This document shows, one piece after another, positions 61,414 to 64,000 of a DNA stretch of 64,000 bases. The stretch is from positions 21,416-85,415 of the forward strand of contig JALSJP010000010.1 in NCBI GenBank assembly GCA_026989265.1. The letters run 5' to 3'. Every line of letters starts with the position of its first letter. Positions within the stretch are counted from its first letter, which is position 1. The stretch is from Micavibrio sp. (lineage in GTDB: Bacteria; Pseudomonadota; Alphaproteobacteria; Micavibrionales; Micavibrionaceae). The translations under genes were made by a program, and so were the position numbers. Under the pieces are notes generated by a model. That model was not told where the DNA came from and made no database searches. It saw only the letters and a program-made list of their open reading frames with translations.

Positions 61414-63981
61414 TCACGCACTTTTCTTTTTAGCAGCAGATTTTTTCTTCTTTGCAGGCTTCTTTTTTGCCTTAGCCTTAGGCTTAGATTTGGCTCTTTC
61501 TGCATCTTTTGCAGCCTTAGCCGCTTCTTTTGCAGCGCGTTTTTCGGCGGCGAGTGCAAGCACTTCCACAGCTCTATTCATTCCAACATGCATAACGTCA
61601 TCATCCTTGGGAAGTGAAGTAAATTTACCCTCATGCTTAAGGAAAGGACCAAAACGCCCAATTCCCGCTTGTATCATCTCACCAGTTTCAGGGTGAATGC
61701 CAACATCACGCGGTAGTGACAACAGGTCAAGCGCAGTTTCTAGCGTTACATCCTCAACATTAACGCCAGCAGGAAGCCCTTGACGCTTTGGCTTAGGCTG
61801 AGCTTTTTTCTTAGGATTTTTAGGTATTTTCTTCTTTTTTTCTTCTTTGGCTTTCTTAACCTTTTCCTCAAAATCTATAAGATGTTGAGCATTAATTGCA
61901 GCTACCTCATCAATCAATTCTTGAGCTGGATCAATTTGCACATAAGGGCCATAAGGACCTCGCCTTAGAGATACACTTCGCTTAGTTTCTGGGCATTCGC
62001 CTAGTATTTTTGGCTCATTAGCCAGAGCGTCCGCGGCTTCGTCTGATCCATCAGGAACAACAAGGGGGCGCGTAAATTTACATTCAGGATAGTTAGAGCA
62101 TCCAACAAATGCCCCAAATTTACCAAGTTTAAGCCCAAGCCTTCCCTCATCCAATTCTTTATTATCAGCGCAAGCCTTGCATTTTCGGCTCTCATCGCCT
62201 TCGGGGAAGAAATGCGCACCTAATTCCGCGTCAAGATGATCTATAACATCGGTGATAGTTAAATCTTTTGTGCCATCAACAGCGATTTTGAAATCACCCC
62301 AAAATGCACGCAATGCTTCTTTCCACTGGGCGTTACCAGAGGCTATCGCGTCTAGCTCTTCTTCTAAGTTAGCCGTAAAGTCATAATCAATATAGCGGGT
62401 GAAAAACTTCGCCAAGAACGTAGTAACCAGCCGCCCGCGATCTTCGGGAACAAAGCGACGTTTATCCATTTGCACATAGTTACGATCACGCAACACTTGC
62501 ATTATAGAGGCATAAGTTGACGGTCTGCCAATTCCAAGCTCTTCCATACGCTTAACCAGTGAGGCCTCGGAGTAGCGCGGAGGTGGCTGCGTGAAATGCT
62601 GGTTAGGATTAGTGTCAACAAGCTTGGTATTCTCACCTTTATTCATTGGTGGCAAGCGGCGATCTTGCTCTTTTACATTTTCTTCATCATCGTCGGTATT
62701 TTCCTGATAGAGCGTTAAAAATCCGTCAAACGCAATGACAGAGCCATTCGCGCGCAGCACTACATCATCAGTGCCATCGGATATATCAACCTTCATTTGA
62801 TCCATAAGCGCATTTTCCATTTGCGAGGCAATGGTGCGTTTCCAGATCAAATCATAAAGCCGCCATTGGTCATTCTCCAGCTTCCCGCGCATCATTTCAG
62901 GTGTGCGAGTAAGGTCAGTAGGGCGAATAGCTTCATGAGCTTCTTGCGCGTTCTTGGCCTTAGATTTATATAGGCGCGGCGCATCGGGCAGATATTTATT
63001 GCCGTAATCATTGCCTATAACCTCGCGGCATTGCTTGACCGCATCCTCGGACAGCGTCGTGCCATCTGTCCTCATATAGGTGATAAGCCCGCCATCTTGC
63101 GCCGTGCCTTCATATAAACGCTGAGCTAGGCGCATAGTATTCGATGCGGACATTCCAAGTTTGCGCGAGGCTTCCATTTGCAAAGATGAGGTAATAAACG
63201 GAGCGTAAGGGCTGCGTTTAACTTGTTTTTTCTCAATCTTTTGAATGGATAGCGATTTGTTTTTTATGCGTTCAACCGCAGCCGTTGCATTATCTTCATT
63301 AGGTATATCAAACTTTCCAAGCTTATTGCCTGCAAGGTGAGTAAGGCGAGCGGTAAATGGTGCGCCTTCTAATGTGTGAAGCCTTGTTTCTATGCTCCAA
63401 TATTCTTGTGGTTTAAATAGCTCAATTTCAGTTTCACGTTCACATATAAGGCGTAACGCCACCGATTGCACGCGACCTGCCGAGCGCGATCCCGGTAATT
63501 TACGCCATAATATTGGCGAAATATTAAAGCCCACCAAGTAATCAAGAGCGCGCCTTGCTAGATATGCATCAATTAATGGCTGATCCAGCCCGCGAGCATT
63601 TGCAAAAGCATCCTTAACCGCATTTTTTGTAATCTCATTAAAAGTAACGCGGTGAACCTCTTTGCCTTCAAGCAGATTTTCCTCGTTAAGCAGCTCATAT
63701 ATATGCCAAGCAATTGCCTCACCCTCCCTATCAGGGTCAGGCGCGAGGTACAATGCATCTGCTTTTTTCAAAGCGCGTTTGATATCTTTTACGTTTTTAT
63801 CCGCGCGTTCGCCAAGCTGCCATTTCATGGCAAAATCTTCGTCAGGCAAAACCGAGCCATCTTTATTAACTAAGTCGCGCACATGACCATAGGACGCTAA
63901 TACCTCATAGTCATTTCCAAGATATTTATTAATGGTCTTCGCCTTTGCAGGGGACTCAACAATTACAAGATTTTTAGCCAA
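61414..63981 (-). CDS. topA: DNA topoisomerase I
   Basis: TopA relaxes negative supercoils. The 855-residue protein has the TOPRIM start NLVIVESPAKAKTINKYLG and DPDREGEAIAWH. The active-site tyrosine is in LITYMRTDGTTLS, and the LGIGRPSTYASIM motif is also present. The C-terminus has one four-Cys zinc ribbon (CKACADNKE ... CSNYPEC), two Gly-rich repeats (GPYGPYV and GRFGPFLKHEG) and a Lys/Ala-rich tail. The tail (about the last 45 residues) resembles histone H1-like DNA-binding tails of alphaproteobacteria. Confidence 0.96.
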   Translation of the reverse strand: MAKNLVIVESPAKAKTINKYLGNDYEVLASYGHVRDLVNKDGSVLPDEDFAMKWQLGERADKNVKDIKRALKKADALYLAPDPDREGEAIAWHIYELLNEENLLEGKEVHRVTFNEITKNAVKDAFANARGLDQPLIDAYLARRALDYLVGFNISPILWRKLPGSRSAGRVQSVALRLICERETEIELFKPQEYWSIETRLHTLEGAPFTARLTHLAGNKLGKFDIPNEDNATAAVERIKNKSLSIQKIEKKQVKRSPYAPFITSSLQMEASRKLGMSASNTMRLAQRLYEGTAQDGGLITYMRTDGTTLSEDAVKQCREVIGNDYGNKYLPDAPRLYKSKAKNAQEAHEAIRPTDLTRTPEMMRGKLENDQWRLYDLIWKRTIASQMENALMDQMKVDISDGTDDVVLRANGSVIAFDGFLTLYQENTDDDEENVKEQDRRLPPMNKGENTKLVDTNPNQHFTQPPPRYSEASLVKRMEELGIGRPSTYASIMQVLRDRNYVQMDKRRFVPEDRGRLVTTFLAKFFTRYIDYDFTANLEEELDAIASGNAQWKEALRAFWGDFKIAVDGTKDLTITDVIDHLDAELGAHFFPEGDESRKCKACADNKELDEGRLGLKLGKFGAFVGCSNYPECKFTRPLVVPDGSDEAADALANEPKILGECPETKRSVSLRRGPYGPYVQIDPAQELIDEVAAINAQHLIDFEEKVKKAKEEKKKKIPKNPKKKAQPKPKRQGLPAGVNVEDVTLETALDLLSLPRDVGIHPETGEMIQAGIGRFGPFLKHEGKFTSLPKDDDVMHVGMNRAVEVLALAAEKRAAKEAAKAAKDAERAKSKPKAKAKKKPAKKKKSAAKKKSA

Positions 63982-64000
63982 TTTTATTTCCTATTTATTT

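Overview
The window reads as chromosomal DNA of a low-GC alphaproteobacterium with the standard genetic code (TGA is used as a stop, for example in dotH). The taxonomic hints are an NDUFA12-MlaD-DUF2155 cluster, an ATP12-type F1 assembly chaperone beside rluC and crcB, an SDHAF4/DUF1674 micro-gene, a UbiM-like hydroxylase, a lspA-DUF3035-M16-M16 operon and a phasin. I cannot name the genus. No rRNA, CRISPR array, transposase or prophage was seen. The only RNA gene I am sure of is tRNA-Glu(TTC).

Layout. Positions 1-4477 (minus) hold a tandem family of three large secreted or membrane-anchored paralogues plus the start of a fourth gene. Positions 4721-8879 (plus), divergent from these, encode an inner- and outer-membrane core of a type IVB (Dot/Icm-, IncI Tra-like) secretion apparatus: DotI, DotH, DotG and a DotF/TraP-position protein. 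Positions 8895-11062 carry a pilin-like protein, a response-regulator receiver fused to a metal-ligand-less deaminase domain, and RidA. Positions 11034-23705 are mostly housekeeping: complex I accessory subunit, MlaD, DUF2155, a GCS-like enzyme, holA, rsmB, SDHAF4, DUF1223, xthA, ybaB, dnaX, rsuA and polA. A probable small RNA (about 23810-23930) and ubiM follow.

Positions 25354-28043 form a self-contained secretion cassette. It has two short secreted proteins built from a repeat of the type N-x-A-x-G-x-V-x-G-x-I ... I-x-I-G-S-I, a third small secreted protein carrying one half of the repeat, and a CsgG/HfaB-like outer-membrane lipoprotein with an extra C-terminal domain. This looks like a curli- or holdfast-anchor-like surface fibre system and is the best candidate for an undescribed system here. 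Positions 28225-35079 hold a DEAD-box helicase, nadC, a DMT transporter, crcB, rluC, an AsmA-like protein and ATP12. Positions 35071-46084 are a long minus-strand run: SpeE-like membrane protein, mutL, pentapeptide protein, pgi, an inactive/active M16 pair, DUF3035 and lspA. An orphan bufferin-like DUF2282 precursor lies at 46177-46563.

Positions 46679-54066 hold ribF, ileS, a CDF transporter, a LapG-like periplasmic protease with an N-terminal MshEN-like (c-di-GMP-binding type) domain, and hldE. Positions 54140-57421 hold two lipoproteins, a second pilin-like protein and a PBP5-SPOR carboxypeptidase. Positions 57626-60993 hold a phasin with PhaR-like operator repeats and the methionine-salvage genes mtnB-D-C-A. 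tRNA-Glu and topA close the window.

Several accessory pieces concern the cell envelope and surface: a type IVB secretion core, a CsgG-like fibre exporter, a LapG-like protease possibly gated by c-di-GMP, and pilin-like proteins. This fits a bacterium that attaches to or interacts with surfaces or other cells. That last statement is inference.
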